A stretch of DNA of 64,000 bases. It comes from Xestospongia muta. Taxonomy: Eukaryota; Porifera; Demospongiae; Haplosclerida; Petrosiidae. Positions 1 through 10,599 of this stretch are shown here, piece after piece. The notes under the pieces were generated by a model that saw only the letters and a list, made by a program, of their open reading frames with translations, made no database searches and was not told the origin of the DNA. Each line of letters starts with the position of its first letter. Within the stretch, counting starts at the first letter, position 1. The position numbers were made by a program, and so were the translations under genes. Where the stretch lies: the NCBI GenBank assembly GCA_963693285.1, contig OY848931.1:2857144-2921143 (forward strand), given 5' to 3'.

Positions 1-40
1 GACCGAACCGACGCTCGGAACGCACTGCGAACCGAAACGG
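1..40 (-). other. ITS1, first 40 bases only
   Basis: These bases lie directly downstream, in rRNA sense, of the conserved 18S 3' end, so they are the beginning of internal transcribed spacer 1. The window edge removes the rest of ITS1, 5.8S and 28S. Confidence 0.85.
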
Positions 41-100
<60 letters not shown>

Positions 101-186
101 CGACGCAATTAGAACGACTTCTCGGACAAATCCCGGGCGACCGTCGCCGGACGCCAAGGCTCCAATCCGAAGTTCTCACTAAACCG

Positions 187-234
<48 letters not shown>

Positions 235-239
235 ATCAG

Positions 240-278
<39 letters not shown>

Positions 279-754
279 CAAGATCGACAATTGCAACCAT
301 CTATCCCCAGCACGACGGAGTCTCGCAAGATTGCCCGCACCTCCCGGCGAAGGACACGCTCGCTGCCTCCGTCAGTGTAGCGCGCGTGCGGCCCAGAACA
401 TCTAAGGGCATCACAGACCTGTTATTGCCTCACTCCTCCCCCGGCTGAAACGCCGAGTGTCCCTCTAAGAAGTCGCCTGGCTGCAAGCCGGGACGGAACA
501 CGAAACCGACCTCCCGACACCGCCGGAGCACTGCGGAACGCCGAAACGAAAGAACCGCCCGCCGTTCGGAAACGGCACGACTAGTTAGCAGGTTAAGGTC
601 TCGTTCGTTAACGGAATCAACCAGACAAATCACTCCACCAACTAAGAACGGCCATGCACCACCACCCATAGAATCAAGAAAGAGCTCTCGATCTGTCAAT
701 CCTTCCCATGTCCGGACCTGGTGAGGTTCCCCGTGTTGAGTCAAATTAAGCCGC

Positions 755-833
<79 letters not shown>

Positions 834-940
834 GGCTTTGATTTCTCCAAAGGTGCCGACGGAGTCGCACCCGACGTCCGCCGATCCCTAGCCGGCATCG
901 TTTATGGTTGGGACTACGACGGTATCTGATCGTCTTCGAA

Positions 941-993
<53 letters not shown>

Positions 994-2047
994 CTCGATC
1001 GTCTTCCGTAAATCCGAGAATTTCACCTCTGACAACTGAATACGAATGCCCCCAACTGTCCCTATCGACCATGACTGCCGTCCCGAAAACCAACAAAATA
1101 GGACAAACACAGCCCTATTCCATTATTCCATGCTAACGTATTCAAAGCGACCGGCCTGCTTGGAACACTCTAATTTGTTCAAAGTAAACGTCCCGAACTC
1201 CCCGACCGCTGCAATCAAGAGCAGAAGGAGCCTCCGAGAGCACAGGGAGCCGCCGGGCAGTGCTCGCCTCTCGGCGGACCGCACCGGCCGAGCACGCCGC
1301 ACGCCAGCGACGGAGACGCCAGGACCAGCGAACTGGACGAGAACGACCCCAAGCGCCGGGAACGGTCGCGGGCCCCGAAATCCAACTACGAGCTTTTTAA
1401 CTGCAACAACTTTAATATACGCTATTGGAGCTGGAATTACCGCGGCTGCTGGCACCAGACTTGCCCTCCAATTGTTCCTCGTTAAGGGGTTTGGATTGGA
1501 CTCATTCCAATTGCCGGACCGCTTTGGGGACCGGCATTGTTATTTATTGTCACTACCTCCCCGAGTCGGGATTGGGTAATTTGCGCGCCTGCTGCCCTCC
1601 TTAGATGTGGTAGCCGTTTCTCAGGCTCCCTCTCCGGAATCGAACCCTAATTCTCCGTCACCCGTTGCAACCATGGTAGGCCAATACCCTACCATCGAAA
1701 GTTGATAGGGCAGAAACTTGAATGAACCATCGCCGGCGCGAAGGCCTGGCGATTCGAACAGTTACCATGAATCACCAAACAGTAAAGCTGGGAGAGCCCA
1801 GAGGACTGCACCCAGGTTGGTTTTGGATCTAATAAATACGCCCCTTCCCCGCGAGAACGGAGTCGAGGCCTTCGGCATGTATTAGCTCTACGTTACCACG
1901 GTTATCCACGTAGTGGGAACACCATCAAATAAACTATAACTGATTTAATGAGCCATTCGCAGTCTCACGGTTCAAGCGTTTATACTTGCACATGCATGGC
2001 TTAGTCTTTGAGACAAGCATATGACTACTGGCAGGATCAACCAGGTA
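41..2047 (-). rRNA. 18S small-subunit ribosomal RNA, complete
   Basis: The complement shows the universal eukaryotic 5' end (TACCTGGTTGATCCTGCCAG, at about 2047) and the conserved 3' end GGAAGGATCATTA at 41. On the plus strand the classic universal primer sites are recognisable: GACGGGCGGTGTGTAC near 202, CCGTCAATTCCTTTAAGTTT near 779 and ATTACCGCGGCTGCTGG near 1436. The gene is about 2,007 bp, longer than the roughly 1.8 kb usual in many invertebrates. The extra length is GC-rich and lies mostly between the 519 and 907 sites (about 1190-1380, the V4 region) and between the 907 and 1391 sites. I see no intron. Short open frames on either strand here are by-products of structured rRNA and not genes. 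Confidence 0.98.
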
Positions 2048-2744
2048 ACTCGTTTCGGAAACCTCCCCGAACGACAACTTCCCAGGCACCTTGGTTTGCA
2101 GCACCAGATGCCTCGGGGTAGAGAGACAAACAGCACCATATGGACTCTTTCCCAACTGGCTAGAACGACCAACCGCACCGTCAACCTTGGCGGATACTGC
2201 CAACCGAAGACGGAAGCACTTCTGGCATTACGGCAACCCCCTGAAAGGATCACCACAACATTCTAGTAGACACGGCCATTGGCAACAAAGCCAAGCACCA
2301 ACAAACACTTCCGGAAACGAGGACACCAAAGCAGCTACGCACGATAGCCGCCAGTGCCATTCTCTCATTCGCAACGACGAGTTGAACGAAACCTCCACCA
2401 CTCGAAGGCCCCACTCAACCACAGTGTCGCGAAAACAACCTCGTTGCAACGCCAGACAATTCAAGACACTGCTCCCTCAGAAGAAAGAACAGATCGCTTC
2501 GAACACCCGATGGACACTCCGAACAAGACGAACACGCTGCATTCAACGCATCCACCTTGCCACGTTCAGTGCCCCCCACACGCCAGACATAGAGGTTTGG
2601 AGCAGCTGCCGGAGAATGCAAATCGCACAAACGAAACACAACTCCGGCATCAACTCCCTCCTCTCATATAGAGCACCAACTGACAAAGCTTCACCCGATA
2701 GATGCCCCTACACCTTCGCCGCACCCTTTGGCTCTCATTTTCAT
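2048..2744 (-). other. 5' external transcribed spacer of the rDNA unit
   Basis: This stretch lies immediately upstream (rRNA sense) of the 18S gene and before the spacer repeat array. Its composition is GC-richer than the chromosomal sequence beyond 4.4 kb. No homology can be read from it. It is called ETS by position only, and the transcription start cannot be located from sequence alone. Confidence 0.7.
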
Positions 2745-3076
2745 GGGAACGACAGTCGGCCTCGCTTCGCCTCAGATGGATGGACCCTTGACCGTCACTC
2801 TCAGGGAAAGAACAGTCGGCCTCGCTTCGCCTCAGATGGATCGACCCTTGACCGTCACTTTTAGGGGAAGGACAGTCGGCTTCACTTTGCCTCCGATAGA
2901 TCGACTCGTTTTGACCATCACTTCCAATGGAAGGAGGATCGGCCTCGCTTCGTCTCAGACGGATTGACCCTTTGGCCCTCACTTTTTGGGAAAGGAGGTC
3001 GGCCTCGCTTTGTCGCTGATGAATCCACCCTTTGCCCGTCACTTTCTAGGGAAAGACAATTGGACTCGCTCGCCTC
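2745..3076 (-). repeat. rDNA spacer repeat array 1, units of about 60 bp
   Basis: About five to six tandem units of 60-63 bp. Each contains a version of CCTCAGATGGATCGACCC, followed by a GTCACTT segment, a GGGGAAGGA segment and AGTCGGCCTCGCTT. The units at about 2760 and 2820 are nearly identical; later units diverge and vary in length. By analogy with intergenic spacer repeats of other animals these may act as enhancers or spacers for RNA polymerase I, but that is inference. Confidence 0.9.
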
Positions 3077-3392
3077 GTTGGACCCTCACTTCACGGGGAA
3101 GGAAAGTCTGTTTCACTTCCATCTAAGTAGAAAGCTTGGCCAACTATTCCCGGTTGTGTTTTGGTTATCGAGAACAAGATATGGGTTTACTCGCTTTGGT
3201 GGTCAAATGCAAGATACTCAGGTATCGAGAGCCGTGACCTGCCTTGGCCGAACATACATACCAGATTGTGTGCTTTGGTTAACGGGACACAATGGGCTCG
3301 CTAGCAGTGGTGAAATGCACGATCAAGATTTTGTCCCAATGATCTCAGGTATCGAAAGCCTTGACTGTGTATCCTTGACACTCGCTTCCCTG
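3077..3392 (-). repeat. rDNA spacer block A (possible promoter-type block), copy 1
   Basis: A block of about 315 bp, not built of 60-bp units, that recurs at 4025-4343 with clear similarity through most of its length. Shared segments include CTTCCATCTAAGTA, GCTCGCTTTGGTGGTCAAATG and GCACGATCAAGATTTTGTCC. Each copy is followed, in rRNA sense, by a 60-bp repeat array, so the layout is block, array, block, array, ETS, 18S. Spacer promoters duplicated upstream of repeat arrays are known from other animal rDNA. Calling this a promoter block is inference. Confidence 0.85.
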
Positions 3393-4024
3393 CAAAAGTA
3401 AGTTGGCCTCCCTACGCCTCAGATGGATACACTCGTCGGACCCTCGGCTTCAGGGGGAAGGAAAGTCGGCCTCCCTCTGCCTCAGATGGATCGACCCTTT
3501 GGCTGTCACTTCACGGGCAAGGAAAGTCGGCTTCGCTTCGCCTCAGACGGATCGACCCTTTAACCGTCACATTCAGGGGAAGGAGAGTCGGCCTCGCTCC
3601 GTCTCAGATGGATCGACCCTTTGGCTCTCACTTTCTGCGAAGGAGGGTCGGCACCTACACCTTCGCCGCTGCTGTCACTTCGCCGCAGATGGATCGACCC
3701 TTTAGCCTTCTCTTTCGTGGGAAGAGGAGTCGGCCTCGCTTCGCCTCGGATGGATCGACTCGTTAGACAGACCCTCGCTTCTCGGCGAAGGAACGTCGGC
3801 CTCGCTCGCCTCAGATTGATCGACCCTTTGGCCGTCACTTACCAGGGAAGGACAGTCGGCCTCACTTCGTCTCGGATGGTTCGCCTCGTTGGACCCTCAC
3901 TTACCGGCCGTCACTTTTAGGGGAAGGACAGTCGGCCTCACTTTACCTCAGGTGGATCGCCCCGTCGGACACTCGCTTCCCGGGGAAGGAAAGTCCGGCC
4001 TCGCTTGGCCTCGGATGGACCGTC
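3393..4024 (-). repeat. rDNA spacer repeat array 2, units of about 60 bp
   Basis: Roughly ten units of the same 60-62 bp family as the array at 2745-3076. Recurrent features are CCTCAGATGGATCGACCCTTT, GTCACTT and GGGAAGGAAAGTCGGCC. One unit near 3640-3680 is interrupted by a short GC-rich insertion that includes CACCTACACCTTCGCCGC, also present near 2705, so units have exchanged sequence with the edge of the ETS. Confidence 0.9.
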
Positions 4025-4343
4025 TCGTTGGACCCTCACTTCACGGCGAAGGAAAGTCTGCTTCACTTCCATCTAAGTAAAAAGCTGGGCCAACTATTCC
4101 GGTTGTGTTTTGATTATCCAGAACAAGATGTGGCTTTGCTCGCTTTGGTGGTCAAATGCAAGGTACTCAGGAACCGAGAGTCGTGACCTACCTTGGCCGA
4201 ATATACACACACACCCGATTGTGTGTTTTGGTTAAGGGAACACCATGGAGTCGCTCACATTGGTGAGATGCACGATCAAGATTTTGTCCTGATGTCCTCA
4301 GGTATTGAAAGCAGCCTTGACTTGCTTACATTCGCTTCTATTC
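4025..4343 (-). repeat. rDNA spacer block A, copy 2
   Basis: Second copy of the block at 3077-3392, same orientation, with scattered substitutions and small indels, for example a short CA run near 4205. It is the outermost recognisable rDNA sequence. Beyond about 4350-4400 the composition shifts to the AT-rich chromosomal background. Confidence 0.85.
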
Positions 4344-4409
4344 TCACTTCTATTCTTACAGTAATTAAAATGGTTCCTACATAACCTATTTACCTGGACT
4401 GACCTCCAG

Positions 4410-5345
4410 TATTAAAACAAGTTGGGACAAATTAGTTCAGAAGAATCAAAATCATCACTAGCTAGCATCTGCAGCACAGTGTGCTTCACCACAGTAACAT
4501 GTCTAATGGATGGATAAAAATAGGTAGAAAGATGAGTGGATGAAAAATGAATGAATAGATAGATGGTTGATAATATACTGGAGAGAAAGACGAATTGTCT
4601 TACCTTCTTACATTTGTAACAGACATAGTAAGCACATTTCCCACGTGGCATACTCAAATGGTTTCTGATAGAACTAGATGAGAGAAAATGATAGCGTCAC
4701 ATTTTGATTGGTTCTCATACTTCAAACATAAGTAACACTTCTTCACATCGTCATAAACCTCAAACAAGGGTGTGACCACATCTGAGAGATGAGGATAAGC
4801 TGCGTATTTGTCCTTATAGTCAATAATAGAATACAGAATCAACTACCAGGGATGATACAATGGATAGACGACAGATAAACAGATCAATGCATAAAGTTAA
4901 ATGGATAGCTGCTACCCTCTTACCTCATAAATGGAGCATAACATTAACCTGAAGTGACTCCTTATAACTTCTTACTGAGAGTATTATGAAAACACTGATA
5001 ATAACAAAATGTGATAGTTAGAGTACACGACCATCCCTCTGTATAAATATCGTACACATATCGTCAGCATCTTGTTTTAATCAATAGTGAGTGGACTTAC
5101 CTTGAGTGCCACACCCGTGAAGACATGCTATATAGACACTCCTTCTCTCCTTTTATGCCACAACAGAGTTCACCAAGAGACAGCAGCTTATCATGCAGAC
5201 AGACGTAGCACTCACTTGACACTCAAGATCACCAAAAACACTACCAATAGATAACAGACCACTATTACTGGTAGTACTATAGACCTATAGGCACCTTTAC
5301 CTCCACCTCTAATATAGTCAGTGTTGTCATGGATACATCATGTAT
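4410..5345 (-). pseudogene. MYCBP2/Highwire (PHR E3 ligase) C-terminal zinc-domain exons, truncated
   Basis: Read on the minus strand, an exon-like segment near 4604-4676 (AG acceptor, GT donor) contains GKCAYYVCYKCKK, close to the zinc-binding motif near the C-terminus of the RCR-type ubiquitin ligase MYCBP2. The exon before it, around 4680-4815, reads DVVTPLFEVYDDVKK and matches the family's segment between the RING and that motif. The segment after it (about 4420-4505) continues with CGEAHC, then after a frame change DDFDSSELIC, again in family order. Further upstream, 5090-5215 reads KLLSLGELCCGIKGEKECL, resembling an earlier zinc cluster of the same protein. The final zinc-binding part expected after SELIC is absent because the rDNA spacer begins there. 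The frame change and truncation indicate a pseudogene. Family assignment rests on motif order recognised by eye. Confidence 0.7.
4500..4570. repeat. Degenerate GGAT/GAAT tetranucleotide tract, one of several
   Basis: A loosely repeating run of TGGATGAATGAATAGA-like words inside the MYCBP2-like remnant. Similar tracts occur at about 6735-6845, 8775-8855 (complement), 9428-9480, 9690-9740 (complement) and 12195-12245, all within the duplicated region and none seen in the gene-dense block. Confidence 0.7.
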
Positions 5346-5579
5346 TGTACATCTAATCTATCTCTTTGTGTTGCACTCTATCTGCTTTCAGATATTCCCT
5401 CTTTCAATCGAATATCTTACAACTAGTTTGCAGGTTCTTTCTCTCCCTCAACCTCTTCCATGCCAGAGAGAACTTCACTGATGTTAGCAAATACTTCACT
5501 TTGAAGTAGAAATGAAGTTGGAAATAAAGACAACAATATTTGACAGACATTTCTTGAACTATAGAAACAACAGCTAACT

Positions 5580-5857
5580 AATGAGAGAGAGAGAGAGAAA
5601 ATATACTTTAAAGAATTAAGTATATCATTACGTCTTGGACAGCAGCACAAGGTACATGAACATGCACACAAAAATAACTGGCCTCATTTTTCAATATTAA
5701 CTATAATATGTCTACAAGTTAAATGTTAAGAATTACTTGTCCAGACATTCTTTTTCACATACAATAATGTCCTTTGTGTAATTTTTCCCCATGATGAACT
5801 TAGTAATATAAAATAATCATCAAGATTAACATTATCTATACTTAGTATTCAACCCTT
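5580..5857 (-). repeat. Local duplication, copy 1, with an exon-like segment
   Basis: About 270 bp that recurs in the same orientation at 6880-7157. On the minus strand both copies carry a short open segment ending before a GTAATG donor-like site. Here it reads VHVPCAAVQD and in the other copy LDVHLPCVAAQE. Protein-level conservation suggests a duplicated exon, perhaps another part of the MYCBP2-like gene, but I do not recognise it. A GA microsatellite lies at its left edge. Confidence 0.8.
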
Positions 5858-5886
5858 CAATTGGTACATACATGGATCATATACTA

Positions 5887-6249
5887 TCATATGATGCCTC
5901 TATAGTCACTACACTGCAAGGCAAAACATTTGTTTGATGAGAGCATTAATGTAATAAGATTATACAGTAGCTCATTTGTTAGGTTTAAATGCTCTTTGTT
6001 GTTTGGACTGTCCATAATCTCTGGGATGTGGTATTGATATAAACTGGTAATCAGGTAGTGATGAAACTTTTGAGGATGCACTTCTTTATTTTCAGAACAT
6101 TCGTGGCATCTATTTAAAAGGACACATTGGAACAACCTCTTTGCATGTATGTCCAATAATGCCATTAGCAACTCACTGGGGATACTGCTGTGAATAAACA
6201 TCCCAAACCTATTGTAGGTGAGGCTCATGTTAGAGGTCAATATTGGCAT
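5887..6249 (-). CDS. Unidentified ORF, 120 codons, partly duplicated elsewhere
   Basis: An open frame of 120 residues with a CHECSENKE motif and an otherwise mixed, helix-compatible composition. I do not recognise the family. Its N-terminal part (SELLMALLDIHAKRLFQC) recurs at about 10045-10130 in the same orientation with an in-frame stop, so it is at least part of a duplicated unit. It may be an exon of a gene now broken, lying in the same orientation as the MYCBP2-like remnant. No signal peptide or membrane segment is evident. Whether it is expressed is unknown. Confidence 0.35.
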   Translation of the reverse strand: MPILTSNMSLTYNRFGMFIHSSIPSELLMALLDIHAKRLFQCVLLNRCHECSENKEVHPQKFHHYLITSLYQYHIPEIMDSPNNKEHLNLTNELLYNLITLMLSSNKCFALQCSDYRGII

Positions 6250-6734
6250 CTACAGGGTCTATTGAGCAAGAAGTAGTCATAGAGATAGTTAACCTATTCA
6301 AAGATATGATTTGATAAATTATAAACATTAGAATGCGTACTTATACATGTATATGTGGATGTACATTTTATATACTGGTTACTACTGAGGGCAAAATAAC
6401 ATGTTGTCCTTTAAAAATTATGTGATATCACTTCTCTGTGATCTTTACCACTTTATTTGTAATTGTATAGTGTGTAATTATGATCTACGAATTATATTAT
6501 ATTATGTCCTATCTCTTTATATGGTCTGTACATAAAGGTCAATTAAAGGATTATGCTATGTCAGCTGTTGGACAAGCTCCATTACATTTAACAAAGATGC
6601 TATCTTACGTTTATGCCTTCAACAAATACCACTTGGTCATGAGGACATACAATAGTGGACAACTAGAGTATATATTGTCTTTAGTTCAAGATCTGATGCA
6701 TTACAATCAACAGAACAATCTGGTTGGAACCACC

Positions 6735-6850
6735 TAATGGATGAATGAATAGATGAATTGGTGAATGGATCAATGAATGGGTAGATAGATGGATGAACAA
6801 ATAGATCAATGAATGGCAGATGAATGAATAACTGGATAAACAAATTGATA
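6735..6850. repeat. GGAT/GAAT-type tetranucleotide tract
   Basis: About 115 bp of irregular TGGATGAATGAATAGATGAA-like words running into an AGAGA tract that borders the second copy of the local duplication. The related tract at 4500 sits in a comparable position. Confidence 0.75.
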
Positions 6851-6879
6851 AAAAGATAGACAGAGAAAGAAGAGAAGAG

Positions 6880-7157
6880 GAGAGGGAGAGAGATAACATA
6901 CTCTAAAGAATTGAGTGATATCATTACCTCTTGGGCAGCAACACATGGTAAATGTACATCCAGACAATAATAACTGGCCTCATTTTTTAATATTAACTAT
7001 AATATGTCTACAACTTAAATGTTAGGAATAAATTTTGTAGACATTCTTTCTCACATGCAATGATGTCCTTTGTGTAATTCTCCTCCATGATGAACCTAGT
7101 CATATAACGAAAGCATGAAGGTGAACATTATCTTTACTTAATATTTAATCCTATAAG
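6880..7157 (-). repeat. Local duplication, copy 2
   Basis: Same-orientation partner of 5580-5857. Shared segments include CTGGCCTCATTTTT, ATATTAACTATAATATGTCTAC and GATGTCCTTTGTGTAATT. Substitutions and small gaps are spread evenly, so the duplication is not recent. Confidence 0.8.
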
Positions 7158-9240
7158 ACTGTGGGTATTAACATTACATGTAAGAGTTGTAAGGAACTAC
7201 TACAACATTGTGCTATTTCTAAAGCCTTTGTTTAGAGTGCATTCTATTTCACTATTATAGAGACACCCTGGTAGCACTCCTATGAGTATTAATATAGACA
7301 ATTTTTATAAGATAGATTACATACCAAAAGCTGTAATCTTTTCCAGTGGTTATGTACAACACTATGTCTACATGTACCTTTCATAAACTTGTACTTTGAC
7401 TAAAAGAGAATGTACAGGTGAAGTTATAATGGAAGAAAGTCCATACTGAAAAAGAATGCTTTAACCTTTAATGAACATGAATTTCTAATCTATACATTGC
7501 ATGAATTGATAGTTGGTGGTGACATAACATGTGTAATAATTACACTACAAGTGACTGCTGGTGGAATAACGTATCTAATTATGCTTTCATGTCTTCCTGA
7601 TTTCTTGTCTAAATAAAGAGGTAGATGGTTTGTGATGACCTCTTAGTTACCTTGAGAAATAAATTTGCCTAACCTTTATAGCAAGTTGTTATATGACTAC
7701 CACCACAGTCGAGCATCCTAGCACTCACTTGTATAATATATCAATAACTGTCAATATTCTTTCAGTACTTCGCAGTAATCTTGTTATTGACATAAACAAT
7801 CTAATCAATGTTATTAACTCTATTTAAGCGGAATTTCTACTGAAGGGAAATTATTAAATTTTCCAGCTGTTTTTTCCAAAAGTTGTTAGCCTCGTTTCTT
7901 GAACTCTACGAGTTCAACTTGCAAAACAAGTTATGGTAAGTGGCATTACCAGTTTTAATGTTCCTAATTAGTAGACAATATCCTAACTGTTTAGCCAAAA
8001 CTATATTCCAGTAATGACTTTCGTCCCATTTAGTGCTTTTATGGATAAGAAAACATGCACGTGTATAAGCATCAAGTTTATTCATTTACTTACTCCTCCC
8101 CCTCTCTCTAGAATCTTCAGCAATAGTTGCCATGACTACTATTAATTTATTCTTACATGGTGATTACAACTAATACAAAATTGTTATGATGGTTACTATG
8201 GATACCTTTCATTAATCATTGCTATGGCTACCTTTTATGGGACAGTACAACTATAGGATCACAAAAAGAATCATTTGATCAATCCTAGAACCCTTGAAAC
8301 TGGAACCAGAAGTGATCTACATAGCTCGAGTTGATTTGTGGGCTCTTCCTTTATTCTCAGTTCTGTAGGAGAAATGAGTATTTCAGGACCAGAGTGTGTG
8401 GTTTTCGCTCTGTATTCAATCGGTGTTTCTAAGCCTGATTCAGAAATTGGACCAGATACAAAATTCCTTTATTCAAGGTCAGGTGACAAATACATAATAT
8501 GTACATTTATACTGTATAATTTCATGCCATATTATAGTCCTTCTGGAAGTTCTTAAAACATTGTCCAGCTAAGTGTTAGCATGTCATCCATGTTATTAGA
8601 TCACGCAGATAGATTTTTGGAGTGTGTACTCAGTGATGGACGAACTGTAGAGACTGTATAAACTTCTCATCATCATTCTTAGTTTCTAATTTACTACCAA
8701 CTACTATAGCTCATTTAGGACCTATTGCTTCACTATAAGCCAAGGTATTGTATCTATTTGCCCTCTGTGATATGTCCTTTCGTCCATTCATCCTTCAATC
8801 CATCCATCTGCGAGCTGCACACCCATTCATTCATCCATTTGTCCATTGATATACTTTGTCTTTGCTTTATTTAGTCATCAGTAGCAGTATTGGATATGGT
8901 ACAACATACACTCCCTGTTTTACCTTCAACTGTACAGGAACTTTAAAATCTTGAGGAAAAAATGGCTATTTAGATGTTAAACTAACTTATTATGCTTCAG
9001 TTAAAATTCATTATCATTACAAAAAATCTCAGTCTCACATTTCAGATTCCATTTCCCAGACTTGGTCCATTAAATGAACCTGAAATTTGATTCTAAATGT
9101 GGTTAGTTTGTTGATTTTATCTAAGAAAGTCTGTGATAGAAAAGCTCCACCCACTACAGAGACTGTTGTGTTATCAAAATTGATATTAATATCGACAAGC
9201 TACTTTCTCATTTCAACACTTTTGATAAGAAACTCCTACT
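7158..9240. other. AT-rich stretch without a recognisable gene
   Basis: No protein family could be recognised. A short open segment at about 7866-7932 on the plus strand (QKLLASFLELYEFNLQNKL), between an AG and a GTAAGT site, looks like an isolated exon but has no identifiable partner. A GGAT-type tract in complement lies at about 8775-8855. Confidence 0.5.
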
Positions 9241-9256
9241 GGATTGGTTCTCAGGT

Positions 9257-9260
9257 TCTC

Positions 9261-9298
<38 letters not shown>

Positions 9299-9306
9299 AT
9301 CTTTCT
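9257..9306. repeat. (TC)n microsatellite
   Basis: About 50 bp of CT dinucleotides with one CG interruption. The open frames through it (serine/leucine on one strand, arginine/glutamate on the other) are products of the repeat. Confidence 0.95.
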
Positions 9307-10040
9307 CTCTATCTCCCATTGGTTAAAGGGGCTAAAGGGAATAAAATTCAAGAATTGGAGGTGCAAGTGGACCTGGAGCTGGTGGTAGTAGCCTTCATTC
9401 ATATTGATAACCAGAGGATTCTGGTGTAAAAATGGATGAATAGATGGATGGATGGATAAATTGATTGATGGATGGATTTAGATTTTAACCAGAGAAATGG
9501 ACTTATTGATGATTAGACAAAGAGAGAGATGCAGATAAGTACTAAGTATTTCTATCTAATATCATATAGCAATGTCTTGAAGAGTTCTTCTATACCTATT
9601 CAACTACTTCTGTTGCTATGCAAAAAGATTGTGAAACTGAGGTACTTAGATTATTTGGATTATTGACTTAAATAGTATAGTGAATTGATACATCATTCAT
9701 TCATTCAACTAATAGCAACCATCCATTCATTTACAGGACCTGATAGATATTGTTATGAGTTATTGATTAACAAACCATCTAAGTATATACATGTACATGT
9801 ATCATTATGCATATCTAATTATTCTATATTTTTCTTCAATTTCCGTTAGTTATGTTCGCTATTTCAATGTACTTTTCCATATATTAAAAGAAGATAGTTT
9901 GCTACAATGACTGACCATATCTGGGTTACAGTGCTATAGCTAAGACTGTTAATTCAGCTAATGCTACCAATCAACTTGACCTCCAGGGCTGTCTGTTAGT
10001 TGTTATAGTGAAGGGGCGTGGCTTAACTATATTACAGGTA

Positions 10041-10140
10041 AATGGCTCATTGACACATTGGAACCACCTCTTTTAAATGTCCATGTCCAATAATGCCATC
10101 AGCAACACACTGGTGAATCTGTTAAAATGGATCTTCATAA
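10041..10140 (-). repeat. Partial copy of the unidentified ORF at 5887-6249
   Basis: About 85 bp closely matching 6117-6200, including GACACATTGGAAC, GTCCAATAATGCCAT and AGCAAC. The reading frame is broken by a stop, so this copy is decayed. Confidence 0.75.
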
Positions 10141-10339
10141 AGGGTATGGTTATCAAATTCTATTGGTTTATATCACTAGCTGACTTTTGTACTTTGAACG
10201 GAATGGTTAATTCAAAGACACTGTAGGAGGTAAGGAAATACAATGTAAACATTCACTGATAATCACCATAGCAACACCCTAAAGACCCAATATTTAATAG
10301 CAACTAATTAACATTAATTGATTGATAATTATCATAGCA

Positions 10340-10580
10340 ACAGTATCCATGACAACACTGACCATTTATATTACAGGTAGAGGTAAAGGTGTCTATAGGT
10401 TCTTCGGTATTAACAGTAACACTGTGATCTGTTAGCTATTGGTAATGTTTATACTGATTCTAAGTGTCAAGAGAGGCCTGTCTGTGATAAGTTAATGTCT
10501 TGATGTGTAAAAGGTGAGAAGAAGTGTCTTCCATGTCTCCATGGTGTGGCACTCAAGATGAGTCCACCCACCTGCCATTA
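10340..10580 (+). pseudogene. Inverted copy of the MYCBP2-like zinc-cluster exon
   Basis: This segment is the reverse complement of 5080-5345, with shared flanks around GTATCCATGACAACACTGAC. Read on the plus strand it gives VKGEKKCLPCLHG, which keeps the Cys-x-x-Cys pair lost by a small insertion in the other copy, but it has a TGA just before. The two copies therefore carry different lesions and neither is a clean exon. The domain assignment follows the reasoning given for the copy at 4410-5345. Confidence 0.65.
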
Positions 10581-10599
10581 AAACAAAGTGCTGTCAATA

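Noticed and set aside
96..1579. Open frames of 60-177 codons on both strands
   Set aside because: They lie wholly in the 18S rRNA gene and its complement.
2745..4024. Regular repeat array that could be mistaken for a CRISPR array
   Set aside because: Units are contiguous degenerate 60-bp repeats without unique spacers, in eukaryotic rDNA.
2091..4080. Open frames with repeating peptides such as SPQMDRPLTVT
   Set aside because: They are translations of the rDNA spacer and its 60-bp repeats, and similar frames occur on both strands.
6480..6737. Plus-strand frame of 85 codons ahead of a tetranucleotide tract
   Set aside because: No recognisable motif, no neighbour that would make it an exon, and no duplicate copy; not enough to call a gene.
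9208..9429. Frames rich in Arg-Glu or Ser-Leu
   Set aside because: Produced by the TC microsatellite.
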